A stretch of DNA of 64,000 nt from a virus, in the IMG/VR virus record IMGVR_UViG_3300020445_001720, positions 1 through 64,000 of that record; one strand, 5' to 3'. The position numbers were made by a program, and so were the translations under genes. Below, one piece after another: positions 50,158 to 61,200 of the stretch. Under the pieces are notes generated by a model, which did no database searches, had not been told where the DNA came from, and saw only the letters and a program-made list of their open reading frames with translations. Position 1 is the first letter of the stretch. Every line of letters starts with the position of its first letter.

Positions 50158-52725
50158 TTAACCAACTCCGTGATGATGAACTGAACCCCAAACGTGACCA
50201 ATGAAATAAGCAGCACCCCAATCATAGTTACGACCTCTACCTGTCAATTCTCCATTACTGAATAAAGTCATTGACCACGGAGTATGACTTGAATCACCAT
50301 CATAATCTCCAGTTGCCCAGATATCTATACAAGTTACTCCCCCATTATCAAATGTAACACTACTCTGACCTTGACTGTAAGTTGAAGAAGAAGATGTGTT
50401 ATCAGCAGGAGTGGATCCACCTGCAGAATAGAAAGGTGCATGTAACTGTCTTCCTAGAGCATACTGCCTTTGACCATTTTGCTGATATCTAACCTGATTG
50501 TTTGTCACATTGCTACTGCTTCCACAACCACTTTCTCCATATCCATTCCAACCAGTTGCATAAACATGTCCTTTATCAGTAAGGAAGTATTGACAAACAC
50601 CACCCGATCTTCCAGAAGAACACATAGCAACACAATTTTGTAAAAGTTGGTTACTAGAACTTCCTGGCATATATGTTGGGTTGTTGGCTGAGTTGGTACT
50701 AGGAGCACTATTATCTCCCGTCATATTATAATGACCATCATATCCAGTTCCATATGTGGTTCCATCATTAAGTCTCCACCATAAATGCCCATACTCATTA
50801 CAAGCATCAGCCCAGAAGTTTCTGATTGAACCATTACCTGTTAATCCAGTTCTTCTAGTTAAAGAACTACTATTAGTTCCTGTGGTCGTGTTCTGACTTC
50901 CTAATTGTCCATATCCATTGTATCCTTGACTCCAGATTGATCCATTTCCATCTAAAACATAGAGACTATCAACGTTTGCTTCTGAACAAGCAACAACAAC
51001 TTTTTGAATTCCTCCATAAGTAGCCCAGTTAACATTTATTTTTTGAGGAGATTGTGATCTATCAGAATCTCCAAATCCACTGTTTGTAGGATATCCAAGA
51101 TTACCTCTAGTATTATAACCCCAAGACCAAAGTTCTCCATCTTCATCCATTACCATAGACCATCTATGTCCTGCCCAGATGTCAACAATCTTTTTCCCTC
51201 CAAAGAAAAGATCTTTATTCATCGAATGAATCAAGTACACTCGATTGTTTATACCCATACTATTAGCAGAGAAGTACATAATATCGTCTGATGAATCACC
51301 AAATCCACCACCTCTATCAGAAGAAATACCACACTGACCAGTATCGTTTCTTCCCCATGTATGAACTTCTCCATACTCATCTAAAGCAACAATATGAGAA
51401 TCACTATCTCTTGCTTGCCTTCCACCACTTACTACTTTTACAATAGATCTTCCTTTGAACTGAGTTCTATGTAGGTTAATACCCTGATCTGTACCTTCAT
51501 CATTATCCCAACCTAAGTATCCGTTACCATAGGTTCCAGACATGGTTAGAGTACCATCACTATGAAGATTTGCCCTCATAGAGGTCCAACTATGCATTGC
51601 CTGTATAACAGTAGGATTATGATCAGTTCTTTGTCTCGGTAAATTACCAATATCAGGTTGTATACCCGTCTTAGCCATTAGAGCATTAGAGATATCTGCC
51701 TCTCTTACTCCCTGATGAATTGTATTTGCTCCCTGAGTATAATATTCATTTGGTGTTCCACCCTCTGCAACTAACTGTCCATTATTACAAAGGAATTGAT
51801 TACTCTTACGATATGACATATGTCCATCGTTCCAACCAGAATTCCATCTCCATGCATGAGGAGAAGTAGAACCTATACCCAAACTTGTATTCCAAGGAAT
51901 ATTACCATTCCATCTATTATTTGTTCCCCACTGTGGAAGATCTATCCAAGGATGTCCTTTCCATTTCCATGGTTGCTTATTTGTAAATCCACTCACAGCT
52001 TGATGAGGCATTAAATCATCTCCTCTAGAGAAAATTCTCCAAACTCCAGGAAAATCAAACTGAGGATCTACATCTGAATGACCTACACCACAAACATATG
52101 ATGAATTATTTCTTTGAACAATATCGCCTGGAAGATATACAGCATCGTCGTCCCAGTTTCCTACAGGATTATAACCCTCAGATAATATATCCCAATCTAA
52201 CCAGTTAACAGAATGCTCATACATTCCACACATTCTACGTGGTCCTAATGTAAATGGTGCATTAGAAACAGCTGCTGTATTAATACCAACTTGGTTTAAA
52301 TATAAATCTGCTGTGTTTGAATCTACAACACTAATTGAAGTAATACCCACATAAGGATCAAAATACTCACTGTAAACCATAAGACCAGTAGGTGGTGCAA
52401 ACTCTTCTCCAGTTTCAGAATAGACACCTGGCATTGTACCATCAGCACCACTATATCTTTGATGAGAAGTTACTAATCCCCACTGCTGAGTTTGTGGATT
52501 GAACCCACTAAAATCCATACGAATTTTATTGGTCTGTATTCCTAAAGTTGGTACAGTTCCATTTATAGTATTGAGAAATATTGGAGAATGATTCTTTGGC
52601 GTATCATTTTGAAAGATATATGTCCTATTATCATAATCTACAATATCTCCCTTACTGTAAACTGTCGAGGCACTATAAGTACCTCTATGCATGAATTTAA
52701 CTTTTCCTAATGTAATGTTAGGCAT
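50158..52725 (-). CDS. RCC1-like propeller adhesin with carbohydrate-binding-like modules (copy 2)
   Basis: The 855-residue protein has a first CBM-like module at about 10-40 (RGTYSASTVYSKGDIVDYDNRTYIF). A second is near 190-215 (NWDDDAVYLPGDIVQRNNSSYVC). RCC1-like repeats follow from about residue 420: VHTWGRNDTGQCG, LWSWGYNTRGNLG, IWSQGYNGYGQLG, VYATGWNGYGESG. The IVALDEYGEVHTWG and MVMDEDGELWSWG pattern is the classic RCC1 blade repeat. A 190-residue segment between the modules is not repeated in the neighbours. Same likely role as the two relatives. Confidence 0.75.
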   Translation of the reverse strand: MPNITLGKVKFMHRGTYSASTVYSKGDIVDYDNRTYIFQNDTPKNHSPIFLNTINGTVPTLGIQTNKIRMDFSGFNPQTQQWGLVTSHQRYSGADGTMPGVYSETGEEFAPPTGLMVYSEYFDPYVGITSISVVDSNTADLYLNQVGINTAAVSNAPFTLGPRRMCGMYEHSVNWLDWDILSEGYNPVGNWDDDAVYLPGDIVQRNNSSYVCGVGHSDVDPQFDFPGVWRIFSRGDDLMPHQAVSGFTNKQPWKWKGHPWIDLPQWGTNNRWNGNIPWNTSLGIGSTSPHAWRWNSGWNDGHMSYRKSNQFLCNNGQLVAEGGTPNEYYTQGANTIHQGVREADISNALMAKTGIQPDIGNLPRQRTDHNPTVIQAMHSWTSMRANLHSDGTLTMSGTYGNGYLGWDNDEGTDQGINLHRTQFKGRSIVKVVSGGRQARDSDSHIVALDEYGEVHTWGRNDTGQCGISSDRGGGFGDSSDDIMYFSANSMGINNRVYLIHSMNKDLFFGGKKIVDIWAGHRWSMVMDEDGELWSWGYNTRGNLGYPTNSGFGDSDRSQSPQKINVNWATYGGIQKVVVACSEANVDSLYVLDGNGSIWSQGYNGYGQLGSQNTTTGTNSSSLTRRTGLTGNGSIRNFWADACNEYGHLWWRLNDGTTYGTGYDGHYNMTGDNSAPSTNSANNPTYMPGSSSNQLLQNCVAMCSSGRSGGVCQYFLTDKGHVYATGWNGYGESGCGSSSNVTNNQVRYQQNGQRQYALGRQLHAPFYSAGGSTPADNTSSSSTYSQGQSSVTFDNGGVTCIDIWATGDYDGDSSHTPWSMTLFSNGELTGRGRNYDWGAAYFIGHVWGSVHHHGVG

Positions 52726-52745
52726 GTTTCTTAATTAATTTCTTT

Positions 52746-55259
52746 TTAATAATGGGAATTACGAAGTCTTTTCATACCGCCATTAGCTGACGCATTACTC
52801 ATACTAGCTATATATCCACTGTTTCCAATAGATGGATTCTGAGCATGGAATACTTGACCTGTTCTTAGATCAGCCCACATACTCTCTTTACTGGAAGATT
52901 GTCCACATGTATGGAAGAACCAGTTACCATAATTAGCATATGGTTCATGGATTCCTGGTTTTAGTCTATAGTTATTCTGTACATAATCTGGATCGAAATC
53001 TCTTCTAGTATTATACCCATCACTGTCAACTCTACCAAAGTTGTGTCCAGCATGATACCATTCGCCCCAATTATTATATTTTCTTGCAGCGAATGTACTA
53101 TTATATCTATACGCAGCGATAGAAATATGAGAACTATTATGTCCCTGATTAGATTCAACCATCATACAGTTTGTGAAATCTGAGTTATTTCTTTGCTTAA
53201 CATTTTGGAATGTTGATGCGTTTGAAGTATTATTAGAACTATTACTTAAATTATAATATCCATTATATCCACAAGCATACAATTGATTATTAATATTTGA
53301 TGATCCTCTGGTCATATAAGAGAATACATGACTGTTTCCACCACAGCACCAATAATCTACGCAGTCTGTAATCACAGATCCTTGTCCAGAACCTTGGTTT
53401 GAAGTTGCTGTTACTGGATTTGAAGGACTACTATATCCTGAAGTACGAACTTGAATTGGAACCTGACATCTGTTTGTATGATTATGTCCTAAGTTACCAT
53501 AACCATTATATCCCCAAGTATATACGGATCCATCCCCTCTTACAAGAGCATTAAAACCATGAGATCCAGAACCATTGATGCTCATTTTCTTAACTCTCTG
53601 GTTGGTTCCTGTTAAAGTACCAAAAGCATTAGAGTCAACTCTACTAGAACTTAAATTACTTCTATTACTTGTATCTCCTTGTCCTAATTGTCCATATCCA
53701 TTATAACCACAACAATATAAATGTCCTTTATCAGTTAAAACAAACAGTTGTGCATACTGTCCACCAGTTGCCCAAATCTCAACAATTCTACCATATGAAC
53801 TAGCACTAAATGAAATTTGTGTTGGTTCATCCCTATTAGTGGTTGTAGAATCTCCTATCTGCCCATATCCATTATAACCCCAAGAATAAAGATCTCTTGT
53901 ACCATCAGTATTTTCAATTAAAGCATGCATTGTACAAGATACCTGAGTACCTCCACCAGTTGATGAAGCAATACGGATTGCCTTTTTACCTCTTAGTACT
54001 GTTGTACCAGATTTATTTACGTTTGCATATCCACATCTGGCAGGATGATGCACTCCTGAGTCTGTAGTTCTATTATCTCCAGCTTGTCCATGTCCATTAT
54101 ATCCAGAATAATGAACCTCTCCATTATTAAATAAGAACAAAGTATTACCTTGTCCATGTTCTACTTGAATTATTTTTGGATATTCTCCATCTGGAGTTGG
54201 AAGAAGTCCATCAATATAATCTAAGTTGCAGAAATTTCCTTCATTCTGTGCACTAGTATTAGCAGAATCATTATCATTCTTTGCAATACCAGACATTTTA
54301 TAGTAATCTCTTCCATTTCCTACCCACATACCTCTACGATTGATATACCCAAAATCGTACATTGGGTTATGAGTTCCATATGTTTTAGCAGGACCAATAC
54401 TATCTCCCATACCAACTAAAACATTAGTTCCTGTTGCTCCCGCAGTGGTATTAGTTGTTACATATGTACTAAAACTAGGATCGCTTCCACCACTTCTTCC
54501 TGTATAACCAGAAACTGATGTATCAATATTAATTGTTGGACTTGAAGTATAGCTTTTGCCAGGATTTATAATTTCACATTGGAATATATTACCACTTGTA
54601 TTAATATGTGCCACTCCTTCAAAGTCCGATCCACCACCACCTGAAGCAGTTAGTCTAATCATTCCTGTTTTAGGACTACCTGTTTTTCCTTTAACTCTAT
54701 TAGATGTCAACCATCCCGATCCTTGTCCACTAAGGATTAGAGTATTGATAGTTCCTATTACTGATTGAGATTTCGCATTCCATAAAGGTTTGTAAGGAGG
54801 ACTATATCCATCATTATCTTTACCTAAGAAAGTAGTTACTCTTCTAGAAATATGCTTAGATAAACGATACCAATAAGTAGATTGTGTTGTTGGTTCGTCT
54901 ATTGGTAAAGCAGTTGCTGGATTATTACCAGTATGTGCCTGTCTACAAATATATGTTGAAGTATCATAATATTTCCAACAAGAATTATAAGCATACTCAT
55001 GTATGTAAGTTACAATATCATTTAATTGATATGCTGTTGAACTACTCCAATTACCCCTATCTCTTGATAAACCAGATATTTTTTCCCAATAACTAGCATT
55101 TGTACCAGGAACATGACTTCCGCCTGAAGTATTAGTTTTACAAAGATATTGTCCACCACCATAATTGACAATATCATCTACAGTGTAAGCATCTGACGTA
55201 TTATATACACCTCTTACATTGTATCTAACTTTTCCTAGTGAACTTGTACTAATTCCCAT
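52746..55259 (-). CDS. RCC1-like propeller adhesin with carbohydrate-binding-like modules (copy 3)
   Basis: The 837-residue protein has CBM-like modules at about 12-60 (GVYNTSDAYTVDDIVNYGGGQYLC) and 68-130 (NWSSSTAYQLNDIVTY). A Gly-rich beta segment follows. Regular RCC1 repeats then occur: VHYSGYNGHGQAGD, LYSWGYNGYGQIGD, LYCCGYNGYGQLGQ, VYTWGYNGYGNLGH, LYACGYNGYYNL. These repeats are closer to one another than in the other two copies. The start KVRYNVRGVYN matches KVKFMHRGTYS of copy 2, so the N-terminal attachment region is shared. It lies 3 bp from the collagen-like giant fibre. Confidence 0.78.
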   Translation of the reverse strand: MGISTSSLGKVRYNVRGVYNTSDAYTVDDIVNYGGGQYLCKTNTSGGSHVPGTNASYWEKISGLSRDRGNWSSSTAYQLNDIVTYIHEYAYNSCWKYYDTSTYICRQAHTGNNPATALPIDEPTTQSTYWYRLSKHISRRVTTFLGKDNDGYSPPYKPLWNAKSQSVIGTINTLILSGQGSGWLTSNRVKGKTGSPKTGMIRLTASGGGGSDFEGVAHINTSGNIFQCEIINPGKSYTSSPTINIDTSVSGYTGRSGGSDPSFSTYVTTNTTAGATGTNVLVGMGDSIGPAKTYGTHNPMYDFGYINRRGMWVGNGRDYYKMSGIAKNDNDSANTSAQNEGNFCNLDYIDGLLPTPDGEYPKIIQVEHGQGNTLFLFNNGEVHYSGYNGHGQAGDNRTTDSGVHHPARCGYANVNKSGTTVLRGKKAIRIASSTGGGTQVSCTMHALIENTDGTRDLYSWGYNGYGQIGDSTTTNRDEPTQISFSASSYGRIVEIWATGGQYAQLFVLTDKGHLYCCGYNGYGQLGQGDTSNRSNLSSSRVDSNAFGTLTGTNQRVKKMSINGSGSHGFNALVRGDGSVYTWGYNGYGNLGHNHTNRCQVPIQVRTSGYSSPSNPVTATSNQGSGQGSVITDCVDYWCCGGNSHVFSYMTRGSSNINNQLYACGYNGYYNLSNSSNNTSNASTFQNVKQRNNSDFTNCMMVESNQGHNSSHISIAAYRYNSTFAARKYNNWGEWYHAGHNFGRVDSDGYNTRRDFDPDYVQNNYRLKPGIHEPYANYGNWFFHTCGQSSSKESMWADLRTGQVFHAQNPSIGNSGYIASMSNASANGGMKRLRNSHY

Positions 55260-55262
55260 TTT

Positions 55263-58200
55263 TTATAATTCTAAAACTAAATGTCCTGATGAGTCTATTG
55301 AAGCTTCAACACCTCCTGGAGCAATAAAATCGTGTAAGATTGGTTGAGATCCGCGAATGAAATCATTCTTCTCACTGTAATCTACGGATGTAGTTGAGTC
55401 AACCTCAGTAAATGATAGTTTACCATAATTGGTAACATCATTCTTGTTCTTATTTATGCCGAAATAATAATATGAATTTGCTGCACTAACGTTAGTTAGG
55501 TTTGCACCACTACCACTAAAACTTGTTGCAGTAACAGCACCAGTATTTGCGTTAAAGTTAAAAGTAGTATTACTTACCGCAGTCTGATTAGTTCCTAAAG
55601 CATCAACTAAAACTGGATGTAAAGTAGTTCCTGATGATGTTGCAGCATTTACAGTTGTGGAAGGACCTCCAGGACCTTGAGTACCCTGTCTTCCTTGAGT
55701 TCCTTGAGAACCCGTTGTACCTTGGCGACCCTGTGTTCCTTGAGCACCCGTTGTTCCCTGAGAACCCGTTGTTCCTTGAGAACCCGTTGTTCCCTGTGTA
55801 CCCTGTCTTCCTTGAGTTCCTTGAGAACCTGTTGTACCCTGTCTTCCTTGAGTTCCCTGTGTACCCGTCGCTCCCTGAGTTCCTGTTGTTCCCTGAGAAC
55901 CCGTTGTTCCCTGAGAACCAATAGTTCCTTGGCGACCTTGAGTACCTTGAATACCTTGATTTCCCTGATTTCCTTGGCGACCCTGTGTTCCTTGAGCACC
56001 CGTTGTTCCCTGAGAACCCGTTGTTCCCTGAGAACCCGTTGTTCCTTGAGTTCCTTGTTCTCCAGTTGTACCCTGTCTTCCCTGAGTACCCTGTGTACCC
56101 TGTCTTCCTTGAGTTCCCTGTGTACCCTGTCTTCCTTGAGTTCCCTGATTACCTGTATCTCCTTTTGTACCAGTTCTTGCGAAAGTAACAATTATATCTT
56201 CAGAATTACTAAATGATGTTGAACCAGAAACGTAAGAAACAGTTACCTTATGATATCCACTTGCTTCAGTATTAGTTCCACTGATTGTGAATAGTGTAAA
56301 ATCTTCTGCGTTAGTCTTATTAGATATCCTTACATGTCCCTTTACAGTAGATGTAGAATCATCAATAGTTCTTAGGAAGTCTTCTATATTAGTACCACCA
56401 TCATCCTGATCATCAATGTACATTACTGTAGCAGATGATAATGTTCCGTTATTAAATCTTAAATTTCCTTGACCTGGATCACTATCTGTTGTTGTAGTAC
56501 TGAATGTGTAATCAAACGTAGCACCACCGAAGTTACCTGTAGTACCCTGTGTTCCCAAAGTTCCTTGAGTTCCTTGAGTTCCCTGTGGACCCTGATTTCC
56601 TTGGCGACCCTGAGTACCTTGAGTTCCTTGTTCTCCAGTTGTTCCTTGGCGACCCTGAGTACCTTGAGTTCCTTGTTCTCCAGTTGTACCCTGAGTTCCC
56701 TGTCTTCCTTGAGTACCCTGAATACCCTGACGACCTTGGCGACCTTGTGTTCCCTGATTTCCTTGAGTTCCTTGTGTACCTTGAATACCTTGAATACCCT
56801 GTCTACCCTGAGTTCCTTGTTCTCCTTGGACACCTTGAATACCTTGTCTACCCTGAGTTCCCTGTGGACCCTGATTTCCTTGGCGACCCTGAGTACCTTG
56901 AGTTCCTTGAGGTCCAAGATCACTAATATTAATAGTACCAGCCATACCTGAGTGGTTCTGGCAAACATAATAAACATTATTTGGTGCGTTATATGGAACT
57001 TCGTAAGTTATGATTGCTGACTGAGAACCATTATTACTTACACCATCTCCAGCATCAAGAACATTTGATGAATTATAAGCACCTGAACTTGTTTGAAGCC
57101 AGAATGGATGTCCAGAAGCACTTACATCAAATGTATATGCAAATCCTCTTAGTAATTCTAAAGTTGGATTGCTAAAGGTATCAATTACATAGTTACTTGA
57201 TCCATTATTAGTTACTGTATATTCTCTGGATCCTGGATAACCCTGAACACCTTGGCGACCTTGGGTTCCTTGAGTACCCTGTGTTCCCTGACGACCTTGC
57301 TGACCCTGTGTACCTTGAGTACCTTGAGTACCTTGATACCCTTGGCGACCTTGAGTTCCCTGTGTACCTTGAGTACCTTGAGTTCCTTGTTCTCCAGTTG
57401 TTCCTTGAGCAGCTTGAGTACCTTGAATTCCTTGGATACCTTGTCTACCCTGAGTTCCTTGTCTACCCTGAGTTCCCTGTGGACCCTGAGTTCCTTGTGT
57501 ACCTTGGTGACCTTGAGGACCTTGAGAACCTTGAATACCTTGTCCACCCTGAACACCTTGAATACCTTGTCTGCCTTGATTGCCCTGAATACCCTGAACA
57601 CCTTGACGACCTTGCTGACCCTGAATACCCTGAACACCCTGAATACCTTGGCGACCTTGATTACCCTGAGTACCCTGAGTACCTTTGTCTCCAGTTCTAT
57701 TAAATGCAAGAGATAATCTCTCTCCAGATCCAGGTACACTACTACTATTTGATATTAATGTAACAGCAATCAAATAGTAACCACTCATATCGGTTACAGT
57801 GTCTACTTGGAATACGTAGTTATTATTATTTGCGTTATCAGAACTGTATATTGTTAGATAACCTTCATTAGAACTGGAAGAATCATCCCAAGTATCAAAC
57901 CAACCTGATTGATCTGTACTGAAATCATCGCTATCATCAATATAAATTCTATCAACTGATCCAATTGTTCCATTATTGAATTTTACAAATCCACTACCAG
58001 GATCTGAGTTTGTTGTATTAGTACTGAATAAGTACTCAATTCCACCTCTCTTACCAACTTGTCCTTGAGTTCCTTGTCTTCCTTGGGTACCTTGAGTGCC
58101 TTGTGTACCCTGTCTTCCTTGAGTTCCCTGTGTACCCTGAGTTCCTTGTTCTCCTTGGACACCTTGTCTTCCTTGCTGACCTTGAATACCTTGTCTTCCT

Positions 58201-61200
58201 TGAGCACCTTGTATTCCTTGCTGACCTTGTATTCCTTGAATACCTTGGCGACCTTGAATACCTTGCTCTCCTTGAATACCTTGAGTACCCTGTCCACCTT
58301 GTAAACCTTGACGACCTTGGACACCTTGCTCTCCTTGAATACCTTGTATTCCCTGACGACCTTGAGCACCCTGAGTACCAGTAGTACCTTGAGTTCCTTG
58401 GCGACCTTGAATACCTTGTCCACCTTGTCTACCCTGAGTACCTTGAGTTCCCTGTGGACCTTGAGTTCCCTGAGTACCTTGTTGTCCTTGGATACCTTGG
58501 ATACCTTGTTGTCCTTGTAATGCTACCTCTTGAATAAGAGACCATGATACACCAATTCCAGTAGAAGTTAGAACTGAAGTTGTTGTTCCAACTTGATCAA
58601 TATTATCAAATAACTTTCCTTTAACATCAAGACCAGAGAATGCAGTTATAACACCAACACTACTAACAGTCTTAGCATGGAATACTTGAGTAGTTGTAAT
58701 TCCAAGTGTGCTAACTCCACTAACATTTAATCCAGTTAGTTTTGGAGCCATTGTAACTGAAACAATACCAGAACTAACTGTTAAGTTAGTATCATCTATT
58801 TTAACAATACCTTTAGCAGAAGTTGATGCATCAGAATGAATGTTACTAGTAACAACACCACTTACACGACCATAAGAATCAACATTAATTTCAGTAACAA
58901 AAGAATTATCTCCAGTTGTTATATCTGATTTAGAATTAGTTACTGTTGCTAAATCAATATCATTTGCAGCAACAACAATACGATCAGCAGATGCTGTTGC
59001 AACTGCCAGTTCATTAGGATTAGGGTTGATTAAACCCGCACCAGCAAGAGTTATAGTTGGAGATGTAAACTGTGCCCATTCTAGTATAGAACTACCAATC
59101 GAAACCGTGCCTTGAGTTGTATGAACCCAACCAGTTCCTCCATTAACTGTACCATTACTAATAAAGGTAAAGTCACCTTGTGCTATCTCATCATTAGTAT
59201 CATACGTTGCTGCCCTAACAAGTTCAAAGTTTGTAGATCCACTACCAACTCTGTTGACTACGTATATACCATTATGTGCTTTATTAGTTTGATCTTTGAC
59301 TAAGACTCTATCATCAAATCCCAATCCTGCAAATAAGTCAATTACTATTGCAGCATTTGTATTTCCATATAATTTTGCACCTATTCCAGAAGTTCCGTTA
59401 TCATATCCACCTGCTATATTTGCTGTTGTTGCAGCAGACACTGCTTTTTGAACTGTAATAGATGATTGGAAGTTATCAAGATAATTCTTAGTTACAAGTT
59501 CGTTAGTTGCAGAAGGACTATACTCTGTAGCAAAGAAACGATAACCATATACATTACTGGATATACCTGCCTGTCCAGAAACTGTAAGAGTTCTGTCCAT
59601 GGTATCGGTTCCAACACCAACACGACCAGTGGCATCATCATAATTTAATCCAGTCGCACCATCAAAACTACCACTGTTATTAAACTGAACATTATGGTTT
59701 GAACCACCAGGTCCAACACTATTAGAAGTAACAGTTGCAATATTTCCAGAAGCAGATGCATTTATTCCTGTTCCTACAAAATCAATCTGTGTTATAGAAG
59801 CAAGAGTTCCCTGTTGAGATCCCTCATCTTTAATAGTAACACCAGTAATAGCACTTGAAGGAGCACCATCTACCCAATCAATACCATCTGCTGTTGATAT
59901 TAGTACCTGTCCATTAGTACCAGCTTGATTATTTTTATCGTATAAAGCACCTTGTAATCTTAAGTTTCCATCAACATCTAACTGTTGACTTGGAATTGTT
60001 GTAGTACCAACTCCAACTTTCTTTGTTAATCCATCAACATGTAGAGCATCATTTAAATTAATATCTACATCGCCACCGTCACCTAATTTTACATAGTCTT
60101 GTGCACCTTCATATGCATCTATTAATTGCTCATTACCAGCAAATATTCTTAATCTATCAGCATCATATTTGATGTAAGTATCTGTATCATCCTTATGATA
60201 TAGATTTTCTCCAACATAAACAGTATCTCCGAATGTTGCGATTCCTGTTACTGTTAATGATCCACCAAGTTCATCAGATACACTTACTCCTGCAAATGTT
60301 GCAGACTTGGTTACTGTAAGGTCAGTAGTTCTTGTCTCTCCATAAACATCAAGTGCTTTAGTAGCTAAACTTGTTCCAATACCAACTTTACCATCTTGTA
60401 ATATTGAAAGTGCTTCAACCTGTGTGCCTGTTTGGTTATCAGTTATAAATGAAAGTGTCTTCTTATTACCGTCTCTCGTTCCCAAATATTTTACATTAAA
60501 TCCATAGTCACCACTATCCATCGTGATGTCATTGGATGCTCCACTCAATCTGATTAGATCAACATCTTTTGCAACTGTGTTAACTCTGATAACTGAACCA
60601 GATGGAGTACCTGTTGCATAATTAATATTTAAAGTATTATCATCAAGATTTACATCAGCATTAATATCTACAGCAGCACCGAATGTTGAAACACCTGCTA
60701 CGTTTACAGCATCTAATTGAGTTTGTCCATCTACATCTATGGAATCCTCAATATCCATAGGACCTACAAATGTAGATACACCTGTAACTTGTAATTGATT
60801 GGTACCAGTTGTGCCACTAATAGTAATTCCATACCCAGTTGTGGCTATCTTCTCTACATTATTATAATATAATGAAGTATTAGTATCAGGATTAAATACT
60901 GCACTTACTTTACTATTAGCTGCATCATTAATATAAACTTGATTTGAACCCAGAAATACACTACCAGTTCCAGAATCGTTTATATAACTATGGCCACCAT
61001 CATGATATATGCTTAGGTCTGAACTATCACCAAATGTTGCTTTAGAATGATCAAGAAAGTTTATAGTATTTGTTGAAGGAGTAAATGTAATTGAAGTTAC
61101 ACCTGCTGTAGCACCTATTAAGTTTATAATATCTCTAAAGGTTGCAATACCTGTTATGTTTAGAGTTTGTGTCTCTAAAACAGTAATAGAGGTTATTCCA

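Noticed and set aside
47233-55259. Diversity-generating retroelement acting on the adhesin genes
   Set aside because: No reverse transcriptase and no template/variable repeat pair were seen in the window.
47233-55259. Eukaryotic contamination because of RCC1 repeats
   Set aside because: The genes are co-directional and tightly packed with phage fibre genes, and share N-terminal regions and codon use with their neighbours.
55634-58520. Plus-strand and alternative-frame ORFs over the 2056-residue collagen fibre
   Set aside because: Same repeat artefact as in the other collagen gene; no ribosome-binding sites and low-complexity products.
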